A stretch of DNA of 64,000 nucleotides, taken from Saccharothrix australiensis. GTDB taxonomy: Bacteria > Actinomycetota > Actinomycetes > Mycobacteriales > Pseudonocardiaceae. The position numbers were made by a program, and so were the translations under genes. The notes below the pieces were generated by a model that saw only the letters and a program-made list of their open reading frames with translations, searched no databases and was not told the DNA's origin. The stretch covers positions 3,249,501-3,313,500 of the forward strand of contig NZ_RBXO01000001.1 of the NCBI RefSeq assembly GCF_003634935.1, written 5' to 3'. The first letter of the stretch is position 1. Every line of letters begins with the position of its first letter. Shown one piece after another: positions 27,232 through 35,105 of the stretch.

Positions 27232-27867
27232 GTGCACCAGGAAGCTCATCCGCCGGAACCGTGGGACCTGCGCGGCGACGGCTGGGTCTCGGCGTGGCTG
27301 GTGCGGTCGTCGGCGCTGCCCGCGCTGCCCGCCCCGACCAGGCCGTTGACGCTGCTGGGCGTCGCGCTGGTGTGCACCGCGTTCGCCGACTACCGGCCGG
27401 GCGGCGTGCTCGCGTACCACGAGCTGGTCGCCGTGGTCCCGGTGCGGCGCGGCGCGCGGATCGGCCTGTCGATCACGCACGCCTGGGTCGACAGCGCGGC
27501 CTCGCGGGCAGGTGGGCGCGCGCTGTGGGGCATCCCGAAGGAGGCGGCGCGCTTCGAGGTGGACCCGCGCGGCTCCGCGTCGGCGCACGACGGGCGTCGC
27601 GCGGTGGCGTCCGTCCGGCTCGGCGGGCCGGTGCGGTGGCGGCTGCCGGTTCGCGCGCGGGCGTCGGTGTGGCAGGGCGTGCCGGGTGGCGTGGCGCGGA
27701 CGCCGCTGCGGTACCGGGGCGGGGTCGGGTTCGCGCGGCTGTCGTGGCGCGTCGACCCGGCCGGGCCGCTGGGGTGGCTGCGGGCGGCCCGGCCGCTGTT
27801 CGGGCTGGCGCTCACCGACTTCCGGCTGCGGTTCGGTCCCCGCCGGTCCCGGTCGTCGCGCGGATGA
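27232..27867 (+). CDS. Acetoacetate decarboxylase-like protein
   Basis: 211 residues from GTG 27232 with gggggtgac just upstream. It fits the acetoacetate-decarboxylase-like fold: YHELVAVVPVRRGARIGLSI, HAWVDSAASRAGGRALWGIPKE with a Lys in the WGIPK segment, and the C-terminal FALTDFRLRFG-like end. The Lys may form a Schiff base as in true decarboxylases. Many actinobacterial members are uncharacterised, so decarboxylation of acetoacetate itself is not claimed. It stands alone upstream of the MEDS genes. Confidence 0.75.
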   Translation: MHQEAHPPEPWDLRGDGWVSAWLVRSSALPALPAPTRPLTLLGVALVCTAFADYRPGGVLAYHELVAVVPVRRGARIGLSITHAWVDSAASRAGGRALWGIPKEAARFEVDPRGSASAHDGRRAVASVRLGGPVRWRLPVRARASVWQGVPGGVARTPLRYRGGVGFARLSWRVDPAGPLGWLRAARPLFGLALTDFRLRFGPRRSRSSRG

Positions 27868-28045
27868 GGGGCCACCGTCCGCCGGCGGGGGGAGTGCGAC
27901 GCGCGCGTGCCACCGGATGCCGCAGCGGCCACGGCACTCCGGGTAGACTCTTCCGCGATCGCGGTGGCTCGCACGTCCGCCGCGGACCGACATCCGGGTT
28001 CAGCAGGCAGCCCACCACTACTTTCTCGCTCCGAGAGGTGACCTG

Positions 28046-28243
28046 GTGGCAGACCCGCGCCGACCGAAGCCCCGCACCGCCGGCGTCACCCGGTCGGGTG
28101 GAATCGAGCCGGCCGCGACGCACGATCCCGTGCGCGCGACGCCCGACCGCCACGCCCGCGGCCTGGCGACCCGCCGGGTGTTCGGTGCATCCTTCGAGGG
28201 AATCACGGAAAGGGCACCCGCACGTCATGACGCACAGCGGTGA
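28046..28243 (+). CDS. Possible small leader protein before the MEDS genes
   Basis: 65 codons from GTG 28046, preceded at good spacing by gagaggtgacc, with mostly G/C third positions. It overlaps the next start by 17 bases, suggesting translational coupling. The peptide is Arg/Pro/Ala-rich and unrecognised. The 178 bases before it (27868-28045) show no gene. It may be a real coupling ORF or a chance frame. Confidence 0.35.
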   Translation: MADPRRPKPRTAGVTRSGGIEPAATHDPVRATPDRHARGLATRRVFGASFEGITERAPARHDAQR

Positions 28244-29096
28244 ACCCGGACCGGACCGGCGCGGGTCGGCGGTGGCCGTCCGGCGGTCGTGCGGGCACGG
28301 GCGGCACGAGCACCTGTGCTGGTCGTACGGCGAGCCGAGCGAGTTCACCGGCCGCGCCGGGCGGTTCCTCGCCGACGGGCTCGCCCTCGGGCAGCGCGTC
28401 CGGCTCGTCGGTGCCGGCGACGCCGACGCCCTGACCGCCCTGCTGCGCGGCACGGCGGGGCTCGGCGCGGCGCTCGACAGCGGTGCGGCGCAGGTCGTCC
28501 CGCCCGCCGCGAGCCACGCCGTCACCGACCCGGAGGCCCTGGTCGCCGCCCACGCCGCGGCCACCGAGGAGGCCCTGGCGGACGGCTACACCGGTCTCCG
28601 CGTGGTCGCCGAGGCCACCGCCCTCGTGCGGACCCCCGCGCACCTGGCCGCGCTCCTGCGCTACGAATACCTGGTGGACCGCTACATGGTGGGTCGCCCG
28701 TTCGCCGCGATGTGCGGCTACGACCGGGCGGAACTGGGGGAGGACGTCATGGCGCAGCTCGTCGGTGTGCACCCCCGCGCCAACCGGCCGGGCCCGTTCC
28801 GGCTGCACGCCGGGCACGTGCCGGACGCGGCCGTCCAGCTCGGCGGCGAACTCGACTTCAGCGGCGACGAACTGCTGGCGACCCTGCTGGCGCGCGTGGA
28901 CCCCGAGCCGTCGAACGGCGAGTTCGTGGTGCACGCGCCCGACCTGACGTTCATCGACCACCACGGCCTGCTGACCCTGGCCGCGCACGCCCGGCGGCGG
29001 GGCGCGACCGCCGTGCTGCGCACCGGCTGGGCAGGCGCGGCGCGCGTCGTCGCCCTCCTCGACCTCCCCGACGTGCGGGTGGAGCCCCTCTCATGA
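28227..29096 (+). CDS. MEDS-domain sensor with C-terminal STAS domain
   Basis: 289 residues from ATG 28227. The N-terminal MEDS domain has the signature HEHLCWSYG (His-Leu-Cys) and the RecA-like remnant FLADGLALGQRVRLVG. It is thought to bind a small ligand such as a methanogen- or hydrocarbon-derived signal. The C-terminus (about 215-285) is a STAS-like antagonist region: VQLGGELDFSGDELLATLL and FVVHAPDLTFIDHHGLLTL, where Asp-His-His replaces the usual D-S-S/T. It overlaps the next gene as ATGA; together they likely form one signalling unit controlling a sigma factor. Confidence 0.82.
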   Translation: MTHSGEPGPDRRGSAVAVRRSCGHGRHEHLCWSYGEPSEFTGRAGRFLADGLALGQRVRLVGAGDADALTALLRGTAGLGAALDSGAAQVVPPAASHAVTDPEALVAAHAAATEEALADGYTGLRVVAEATALVRTPAHLAALLRYEYLVDRYMVGRPFAAMCGYDRAELGEDVMAQLVGVHPRANRPGPFRLHAGHVPDAAVQLGGELDFSGDELLATLLARVDPEPSNGEFVVHAPDLTFIDHHGLLTLAAHARRRGATAVLRTGWAGAARVVALLDLPDVRVEPLS

Positions 29097-30025
29097 CCGC
29101 GCCCGCGGACGAGCTGTTCGTCCACCCCGCCCTGTTCTACGGCTCGGCCGAGGAGTACCTCGCCGCGCTGGTCCCGTTCGCCGTCGACGGCCTCGCCGCC
29201 GGCCAGCCGGTCGCCATCGCGGTGCCGGGGCGGAAGCTCGACCTGGTCCGGGACGGCCTCGGCGCGGACGCGCGGCACGTCACCCTGCTCGACATGGCGC
29301 AGGAGGGGCGCAACCCCGGCCGGATCATCGCGCGGGTGCTGCGCCGGTTCGCCGACCGGCACCGCGACCGCCACGTGCGGATCGTCGGCGAGCCGATCTG
29401 GGCAGGCCGCTCGGGCGTGGAGTACCCGGCGTGCGCCCAGCACGAGGCGCTGATCAACGCGGCCTTCGCCGGCCGCGACGTCACCATCCTGTGCCCGTAC
29501 GACACGTCCGAACTGGACGACCGCGCGCTGGCCGACGCCAGGGCGACGCACCCGGTGATCTGGGAGGCCGCGCGGCGCTACGCCAGCGACCACTACGCGC
29601 CCGACGCGGTGGTGGCCCGCTACAACGAGCCCTTCCCGGACCCCGGCGAGGGGGTCGTGGTGATCACCGGCACGGCGGGGCTGGGCGAGGCCCGGCGGCT
29701 CGCGGTGCGGCACGCCGTGGCGGCCGGGCTGCCGGAGGACCGTGTGGCCGACCTGGAGCTGATCGTCACCGAGCTGACCACGAACAGCCTGCGGCACACC
29801 GACGGGCCGAGCCGGCTGGCGGTGCGGCGGGAGCACGACCACCTGGTGTGCGAGGTCCGCGACACCGGGCGGCTGGCCGATCCGCTGGCGGGTCGTCGGC
29901 CGGCGGAGCCGGGGCAGCCGTCGGGGCGGGGTCTGCTGCTGGTGAACGACCTGGCGGACCTCGTCCGCGTGCACACCGGGGTCGACGGTACGACCGTGCG
30001 GGCCCTGCTGCGCCTGGACGGGTGA
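29093..30025 (+). CDS. MEDS-domain anti-sigma kinase with HATPase domain
   Basis: 310 residues from ATG 29093. Residues 1 to about 185 are a MEDS domain (LFYGSAEEYLAALVPFAVDG, YDTSELDDRAL). The C-terminal part is an RsbW-like GHKL ATPase: N box ELIVTELTTNSLRHTDG, G1 VRDTGR and G2 GRGLLLVNDLADLV. It would phosphorylate a STAS antagonist such as the coupled upstream protein or the protein at 16814, and hold a sigma factor inactive. The stop codon lies inside a short direct duplication. Confidence 0.85.
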   Translation: MTAPADELFVHPALFYGSAEEYLAALVPFAVDGLAAGQPVAIAVPGRKLDLVRDGLGADARHVTLLDMAQEGRNPGRIIARVLRRFADRHRDRHVRIVGEPIWAGRSGVEYPACAQHEALINAAFAGRDVTILCPYDTSELDDRALADARATHPVIWEAARRYASDHYAPDAVVARYNEPFPDPGEGVVVITGTAGLGEARRLAVRHAVAAGLPEDRVADLELIVTELTTNSLRHTDGPSRLAVRREHDHLVCEVRDTGRLADPLAGRRPAEPGQPSGRGLLLVNDLADLVRVHTGVDGTTVRALLRLDG

Positions 30026-30059
30026 GCGTGCGCGTCCTGCTGCGCCTGGACGGGTGAGC
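30005..30059. repeat. Direct duplication of 23 bp at a stop codon
   Basis: ctgctgcgcctggacgggtg plus agc occurs at 30005-30027 and again at 30037-30059, period 32. The copy covers the last codons and TGA of the MEDS/HATPase gene, so the second copy is a non-coding echo. Confidence 0.9.
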
Positions 30060-30182
30060 CGGTCGCACCCCCGGCGGTGGGGCGGTGGCCCGACCGCCAC
30101 GCGCTCGGGCGTCCGGCGCGCGACCTTCGTCGCACGGCGGACGCCCGGAATCGTCGGTTCGTGTGGAAGCGCGGTCGTGGTG

Positions 30183-30725
30183 TCACACGGTGTGGCGGGA
30201 AGCCTCTTCGACGGCCTCGCGCGGCACGTCCACGGCGAGGCCGCCGCGAACCTTCGTACCGGACCGCACCGGGCGGTCGAGCGACACCCGCAGGGGCAGC
30301 AGGCGTGCGCCGTCCCGGTTGGCCGCCCGCAGCAGGGGCAGCAGCCGGGTCCGCTGGTCGCCCGGAGTGGCCAGCCGCACGGCGCGCGGGTCGCCGGGGT
30401 GCTCGCCGCGGAGCAGCCGGTGCGCGAACCGCGCGACCGCGGCCGGCGGCGGCACGAGCGACCCGTGCAGGTAGGCGACCGTCACGAGGTCCAGCCCGCT
30501 CTGCGTCTCCAGCGCCGCGGACCACCCGTGCTCCTCGTCCCACAGCAGCGCCACGTCCCGGTCGGGGAACGACGGCAGCCGGCCGTCCAACGCGAGGTAG
30601 GCGTTGGCGGGCGGGCCCGCGTCGATGTAGGAGCAGTCGCCACCGAGCCCCAGCGCGCCGGTGACCCGTTTGACGTAGCGCCGCAACTCCAGCGCCACCG
30701 CTTCGTCGAATTCCTCGTCCACCAC
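30183..30725 (-). CDS. DUF6292-type protein
   Basis: 180 residues from GTG 30725 (a second GTG follows directly). Features of the actinobacterial DUF6292 group: an N-terminal helix LRRYVKRVTGALG, then a beta-rich central region ending LWDEEHGWSAALET, and a second region LLPLRVSLDRPVRSG. No catalytic motif or membrane segment is present. These proteins are often near regulatory genes in actinomycetes, of unknown role. It runs convergently to the MEDS genes and divergently from the DUF1360 gene. Confidence 0.65.
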   Translation of the reverse strand: MVDEEFDEAVALELRRYVKRVTGALGLGGDCSYIDAGPPANAYLALDGRLPSFPDRDVALLWDEEHGWSAALETQSGLDLVTVAYLHGSLVPPPAAVARFAHRLLRGEHPGDPRAVRLATPGDQRTRLLPLLRAANRDGARLLPLRVSLDRPVRSGTKVRGGLAVDVPREAVEEASRHTV

Positions 30726-30905
30726 AACTACCGCCCAGCACTCGTGTCCCTGGCGTCGGCCGCTCGACGCTGTCCACGGATACCCGGAAGTGCGGCTTTT
30801 TACCGTTTATCGGCTACTGTACCGATTCAGTTACCACGGCTGGTCATGGGGAACACCCGTACGGGCGTCGCTCGGCCGGCGGGGATCGGCCGGCGGGATC
30901 GGCCG

Positions 30906-30930
30906 GTTTGAGGCCGGCGGGGGCGGTTAC
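30906..30930 (+). promoter_or_regulatory. SigB/SigF-type promoter of the DUF1360 gene
   Basis: GTTT (30906-30909) is followed after 15 bases by GGTTAC (30925-30930), close to the stress-sigma consensus. The -10 ends nine bases before ATG 30940, and the stretch acccctcgcgcATG is identical to the leader of the YihY gene at 26550. Confidence 0.5.
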
Positions 30931-30939
30931 CCCTCGCGC

Positions 30940-31455
30940 ATGTCGATCGCCGCGATGTTCGGCCGGGTCCGTGACGCGTACTCCGGTGGGGCCGACCGCC
31001 CGCTGGGCGGGTACCTGGGAGCGTTGGCCACCTATGCCGGCCTGGTCGGCGCGGCCGTCGCCGTGGGGCGTCGGCGGGGTGCGCGCCTGCCCGAGCGCTG
31101 GGCGGCGTCGGACCTCGTCCTGTTCGCGGTGGCCACCCACAAGTCGAGCCGGTTGCTGACCAAGAGCGCGGTGGCCGGCGTGGTCCGCGCGCCCTTCACC
31201 CGGTACGAGGAGTCGGCGGGACCGGCCGAGGTCACCGAGTCGGTGCGCGGCACCGGCGTCCGGCACTCCGTCGGAGAGCTGATCAGCTGCCCGTTCTGCT
31301 CGGGGGTGTGGATCGCCGGCGCGCTGACCGCGGGGCTCGTGCTCGCGCCTCGGGCGAGCCGGCTGGTCGCCGGCGCGTTGGCCGTCGTGGCGGGTTCGGA
31401 CTGGCTCCACCTGGGTTACGCCGCCGCCACGCGGTGCGCCGAGGGCGAGTCCTGA
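30940..31455 (+). CDS. DUF1360 membrane protein
   Basis: 171 residues from ATG 30940. Typical DUF1360 layout: YLGALATYAGLVGAAVAVG helix, SDLVLFAVATHKSSRLLTKSAVAGVVRAPFTRYE (shown by ATHKSSRLLTKS and RAPFTRYE), ISCPFCSGVWIAG with the paired cysteines, and a final hydrophobic segment. This family resembles SpoVJ-like or phage-type membrane proteins of unknown function. Promoter type suggests induction under general stress together with the YihY gene. Confidence 0.82.
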   Translation: MSIAAMFGRVRDAYSGGADRPLGGYLGALATYAGLVGAAVAVGRRRGARLPERWAASDLVLFAVATHKSSRLLTKSAVAGVVRAPFTRYEESAGPAEVTESVRGTGVRHSVGELISCPFCSGVWIAGALTAGLVLAPRASRLVAGALAVVAGSDWLHLGYAAATRCAEGES

Positions 31456-31532
31456 CGGACGCCGGAGCCGAATCCTCGCGTACGCCGGCCGCCGGGTCCT
31501 GACGGGCGCGGGCTCCCCGGCGGGTCACCCGG

Positions 31533-31568
31533 CCGGCGCACCGGTCGGCTGTGCGACCGGTGCGCCGG
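31533..31568. terminator. 15-bp perfect hairpin between convergent genes
   Basis: The arms ccggcgcaccggtcg (31533-31547) and cgaccggtgcgccgg (31554-31568) with a six-base loop lie between the DUF1360 gene and the small minus-strand gene. It should work as a bidirectional terminator. Confidence 0.75.
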
Positions 31569-31608
31569 GGTCCGCGCCGGGCCGGGTCACCCGACCGCCC
31601 GCGCCCGC

Positions 31609-31767
31609 CTACGAGGGCTCGGGTGGCTCGTCGGCGGTGTCCCGCCGGGCCGCCTGCTCCTCCTCGCTCATGAACTGCTCGGGGTCGACGTCGAGGTCGG
31701 GCGGTTCCGGCGTGCCGGGCGAGTGCGGCGGGTCCGGGTTGAGCGGTGCTTCTTCGTGTTCGGCCAT
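31609..31767 (-). CDS. Small acidic protein, 52 residues
   Basis: From ATG 31767 the peptide is dominated by Glu, Asp and Pro (for example EPPDLDVDPEQFMSEEEQAA) and probably disordered. Longer upstream starts would add an Arg-rich part of poor coding character. No family was recognised. Confidence 0.5.
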   Translation of the reverse strand: MAEHEEAPLNPDPPHSPGTPEPPDLDVDPEQFMSEEEQAARRDTADEPPEPS

Positions 31768-31928
31768 GCCGTACACGTACCCATTCCAGGCGACTCCGAT
31801 CGGCCGGATCCCGCCGTGCCGCGCGTCCGTCCGCGCTCGATCGAGTGGTTCGACCGGTGCGCCGGCATAGGCAGGGGACCGGGGGTATTCGGGAGGCATC
31901 TTGTTTCCCGGCTCCTCTGGAGGGCCCT

Positions 31929-32450
31929 ATGAAGGTCAAGGTAGTCGTGTGCACCGCGTTCGTCGCGGCGGGCCTGGCGGTCGTGCCGATGATCGCCCAC
32001 GCCTCGTGCTCCCCGTCGGCGGAGCAGGCGGCCTTACTGTCCCGCGCGGTGGACGGCGAACTGGCCAGGCTCGCGCCCTGGCACCCCGGCGCCGACCCGC
32101 GCGACGCGGAGTGGTTGAAGGGCAACGTGGTCGGGCTGGTGCCGGACTGGCTGCCCGGCACCAGGAAGATGGTCGTCCGCGCGGAAGCCGACATCGGGCG
32201 GGTGGTGGACGACTGCCACCGGCCAACCGACTACACCGTCCCCGGTCCGGAGCGGAGCGCGTTCGCCGCGTGCGCGAAGGAGGCCGCGCTGACCCGGTTG
32301 GCGCCGGCGCACGTGGCCGAGTGGGGCGCGTTCTGCGGCGAGGTGCGGCAGAGCCTCCAGGACCCGGCGATCGAGGCGAAGGTCCGGGACTGGGCGCGGC
32401 ACTGGGTGGACGCCTACATCGAGCACGTGCGGACGCGACCGGCGCGGTGA
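31929..32450 (+). CDS. Secreted hypothetical protein
   Basis: 173 residues from ATG 31929 with tctggaggg upstream. The signal peptide is clear (VKVVVCTAFVAAGLAVVPMIAHA). The mature part is helical, with five Cys (SCSPS, DDCHRP, AACAKE, AFCGE) that could form disulphides. A gggtat element (about 31884-31889) upstream could be a stress-type -10. No known family. It runs convergently into the ArsR fusion gene with 15 bases between stops. Confidence 0.7.
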   Translation: MKVKVVVCTAFVAAGLAVVPMIAHASCSPSAEQAALLSRAVDGELARLAPWHPGADPRDAEWLKGNVVGLVPDWLPGTRKMVVRAEADIGRVVDDCHRPTDYTVPGPERSAFAACAKEAALTRLAPAHVAEWGAFCGEVRQSLQDPAIEAKVRDWARHWVDAYIEHVRTRPAR

Positions 32451-32465
32451 CGCCGACCCGTGCGG

Positions 32466-33320
32466 TCAGCAGCCTTCCCCGCACGCCGGTGACGACGGGG
32501 CGCGGCGTTCGAGCAGGACGGTGTCGCGCCAGACCCCGTGGTGCCGCGCGATGCGCTCGCGGACCCCGACGGTGCGGAAGCCGGCGGCGTGGTGGAGGGC
32601 GATGCTCGCGCGGTTCTCGGGGAAGATCGCGGTTTGCAGCGTCCACAGGCCGGCGGCGTCGGCGGCGGCGACCTGCCGGTGCACCAGCGCCGTGCCGACG
32701 CCCCGGCCGCGCGCGTCGGCGGCGACGTACACCGAGGTCTCGGCGACGCCCGCGTAGCACGTGCGGGGGGAGACCGGGGTGGCGGCGGCCCAGCCGGCGA
32801 CGCGGCCGTCGACCTCGGCGACCCAGCGGTGGCCGGGCAGCCACTTCGCGTCGAGCGCGCGGCGGCTGGGCGTCTCGGTCTCGAAGGTGGCGTCGCGGGT
32901 CGCGATGCCCTCGGCGTAGACGTGGCGGACGTCGGTCCAGTCGTCGTCGGTCATGGCGCGCACGGTGACGTCGGTCGGCGGTGCGGCGCTGCGGCGGGGT
33001 CCGGTGACGACGGTGCCCATGACGGCGTCGGCGGCGTGCGGCAGGCCCGTGCAGCAGGCCCGGTTCACCGACACCAGGGTGGTGGTGCCCTCCCGGCGGA
33101 GGCGGACGAACCCGGTGTCGGCGAGCTTGCGCAGGTGGTGCGAGCAGGTCGGCTGGCTGACGCCGATGGCCTCGGACAGCGCGCCGACGGTGATCTCGCC
33201 AGGGCCGGTGGCGACGGCGTGCAGCAGGCGGACCCTGGTCGGGTCGGCGAGGCAGGCGAACCACCGGGCGTAGGCGGTGGCGTCCTGGTCGGGCAGCGCG
33301 ACCGGGCGGAGCGTCGTCAT
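32466..33320 (-). CDS. ArsR repressor fused to a GNAT acetyltransferase (ArsN-like)
   Basis: 284 residues from ATG 33320. Residues about 15-95 form an ArsR winged helix (LADPTRVRLLHAVATG, AIGVSQPTCSHHLRKLADTGF). Cys89-Cys90 in NRACCTG, plus Cys59 in the recognition helix, could bind As(III). Residues 118 to about 275 are a GNAT domain like phosphinothricin/arsinothricin N-acetyltransferases, with the acetyl-CoA loop DARGRGVGTALV and PENRASIALHHAAGFR. The tail ends ACGEGC. The protein may combine sensing of arsenic with acetylation of an amino-group toxin. It is divergent from the ArsO-like gene. Confidence 0.85.
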   Translation of the reverse strand: MTTLRPVALPDQDATAYARWFACLADPTRVRLLHAVATGPGEITVGALSEAIGVSQPTCSHHLRKLADTGFVRLRREGTTTLVSVNRACCTGLPHAADAVMGTVVTGPRRSAAPPTDVTVRAMTDDDWTDVRHVYAEGIATRDATFETETPSRRALDAKWLPGHRWVAEVDGRVAGWAAATPVSPRTCYAGVAETSVYVAADARGRGVGTALVHRQVAAADAAGLWTLQTAIFPENRASIALHHAAGFRTVGVRERIARHHGVWRDTVLLERRAPSSPACGEGC

Positions 33321-33422
33321 GCCGCCCACTCTATAGATCGGCGTCGATGCTTGTTTTGATAGATGATCGCCGATAGAGTCCGTCACGCCTTGATAGAGGT
33401 TCATCTATGAAAGGGGTGGCGC
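33321..33422. promoter_or_regulatory. Divergent ars promoter/operator
   Basis: This AT-richer 102-base gap separates the ArsR fusion from the flavoprotein. It contains repeated and inverted elements: ctatagatcggcgtcga, ttgatagatgatcgccgatag and ttgatagaggttcatctat. The dyad-like tatagatcggc/gccgatag and tgatag repeats fit an ArsR operator covering both promoters. Confidence 0.6.
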
Positions 33423-34739
33423 GTGGGCGCACTTCCGGTGGTCGTCGTCGGCGCGGGTCCGAGCGGCTTGGCGGCGGCGGCCCGGCTGGTGGAGCGGGGC
33501 CTGGAACCGCTCGTGCTGGAGTCCGGGCCGCGCGCGGGCGCGGCGGTCGCGCAGTGGCGGCACGTGCGGCTGTTCTCACCGTGGTCGGAACTGGTCGACC
33601 CGGCGGGACGGCGGCTGCTCGACACCGCCGGGTGGGCGCCGCCCCCGGCCGACGACCACCCGACCGGCGCGGAGTGGGCCGCGCGGTACCTCGCGCCGCT
33701 CGCCGCCGCGCTGGGCGACCGGGTGCGGTTCGGCGCGCGGGTGGTCGGCGTCGCCCGGCGCGGGCGGGACCGGCTCGTGGCCGAGGGCCGCGACCGCGAG
33801 CCGCTGACCGTGCACGTCGAGACCGCCGCCGGCGAGGAGCGGATCACCGCTCGGGCCGTGCTCGACGCGTCCGGCACGTGGGGCACGCCCAACCCGCTGG
33901 GCGGCGACGGGCTGCCCGCGCTCGGCGAACGCGCCGCCGCCGACCGGATCGCGTACCGGGTGCCCGACCTCGCCGCCGAGGCGCGGCGGTACGCGGGCGG
34001 GCGGGTCGCCGTGGCGGGCAGCGGGCACTCGGCGCTGACCGCGCTGGTGGCGCTGGCCGACCTCGCGGAACGGCACCCCGGCACGCGCGTCACGTGGCTG
34101 CTGCGCAGGGGTGCGGCGGGGACGGCGTTCGGCGGCGGGGCGGCCGACCAGCTCCCGGCGCGCGGCGCGCTGGGCGTCGCGGCCCGCGCCGCGGTGGAGG
34201 CGGGCCGCGTGACCGTCGTGACGGGGTTCCGCACGGTGTCCGTGACGCGCGTCGACGAGGGGGTGGTGCTGGAGTCCGAGGACGGCCGGCGGCTCGGCCC
34301 GGTGGACGAGGTCGTCGCGCTGACCGGGTTCCGCCCCGACCTGTCGTGGCTGTCGGAGATCCGCCTCGACCTCGACCCGGCGTCGCAGGCGCCGGCCGCG
34401 CTCGCGCCGCTGATCGACCCGAACGTCCACTCCTGCGGCACGGTTCCCCCGCACGGGGCGGAGGAGCTGCGCCAGCCGGAGCCGGACTTCTACCTGGTCG
34501 GCATGAAGAGCTACGGCCGCGCGCCGACGTTCCTCGCCCTGACCGGTTACGAGCAGGTGCGCAGCGTCGTCGCGGAGATCGCCGGCGACCACGGTGCCGC
34601 GCGGCGGGTCGAGCTGACCCTGCCGGGGACGGGCGTGTGCGGTGGGGCCGGGGTGTTCGACGCGGAGCCGGCGGCCACGGGCGGTTGCTGCGGCACGCCG
34701 GCCGCGGTGGAGCTGGCGGCACCGGGGCCGCGCCCCTGA
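33423..34739 (+). CDS. ArsO-like FAD/NAD(P)-binding flavoprotein of an arsenic locus
   Basis: 438 residues from GTG 33423 with aaagggg upstream. The N-terminal FAD motif is VVVGAGPSGLAAA, followed by the class-B monooxygenase-like region (RLFSPWSELVDP, LDASGTWGTPNP), a second dinucleotide motif VAVAGSGHSALTAL and VALTGFRPDLSWL. The C-terminal extension holds CGGAG and CCGTP, a Cys-rich tail seen in flavoproteins encoded in ars operons (ArsO). Probably oxidises or reduces organoarsenicals or thiol-bound arsenic in the cytoplasm; the reaction is not proven. No arsenite pump gene lies nearby. Confidence 0.8.
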   Translation: MGALPVVVVGAGPSGLAAAARLVERGLEPLVLESGPRAGAAVAQWRHVRLFSPWSELVDPAGRRLLDTAGWAPPPADDHPTGAEWAARYLAPLAAALGDRVRFGARVVGVARRGRDRLVAEGRDREPLTVHVETAAGEERITARAVLDASGTWGTPNPLGGDGLPALGERAAADRIAYRVPDLAAEARRYAGGRVAVAGSGHSALTALVALADLAERHPGTRVTWLLRRGAAGTAFGGGAADQLPARGALGVAARAAVEAGRVTVVTGFRTVSVTRVDEGVVLESEDGRRLGPVDEVVALTGFRPDLSWLSEIRLDLDPASQAPAALAPLIDPNVHSCGTVPPHGAEELRQPEPDFYLVGMKSYGRAPTFLALTGYEQVRSVVAEIAGDHGAARRVELTLPGTGVCGGAGVFDAEPAATGGCCGTPAAVELAAPGPRP

Positions 34740-34888
34740 ACCGTGCCCGGCGGCGGGGAACTCCACCGCGTTCTCACCGGCCATGGGAGTGGTCGTGAAG
34801 CGGGTGCTGCGCTGGCACATGGGGCGCGACACGGCGGTGTTCTGCCTCGGAGCCGTGACCGGCCGGTGTCCGCGCGGCCTCGTCACGC

Positions 34889-35035
34889 CAGAGCGGCCTG
34901 CTCCACGCGTTCGCCGAGGCGGTGGACAACGGCGGCGGCGCGGTCGACGGCGCCGAGCGGCCGGCGTGGGTCGCGGTGGTGGACCAGGACCCGATCGGGC
35001 GGACCCCGCGGTCCGGCCCCGCCACGTGCACCTGA
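34889..35035 (+). pseudogene. Fragment of a UvrA-like ABC excinuclease
   Basis: The frame reads QSGLLHAFAEAVD and then VAVVDQDPIGRTPRSGPATCT before TGA 35033-35035. This matches the UvrA region in which the Walker-A serine run leads to the conserved I-D-Q-S-P-I-G-R-T-P-R-S-N-P-A-T-Y-T-G. The P-loop itself is gone and nothing UvrA-like follows, so it is a decayed remnant of about 49 codons. The rest of 34740-35105 shows no gene. Confidence 0.65.
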
Positions 35036-35105
35036 CTTCGGCGCGGAACGCGCCCGGCGCGCGGTCGAGGCGCACGCCCGGACCCACGTGAGTCCACAGT
35101 GGACA

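Noticed and set aside
30790-30939. An upstream ATG giving a 50-residue extension of the DUF1360 protein
   Set aside because: The extension reads through the stress-type promoter and lacks family similarity; ATG 30940 begins the normal DUF1360 start.
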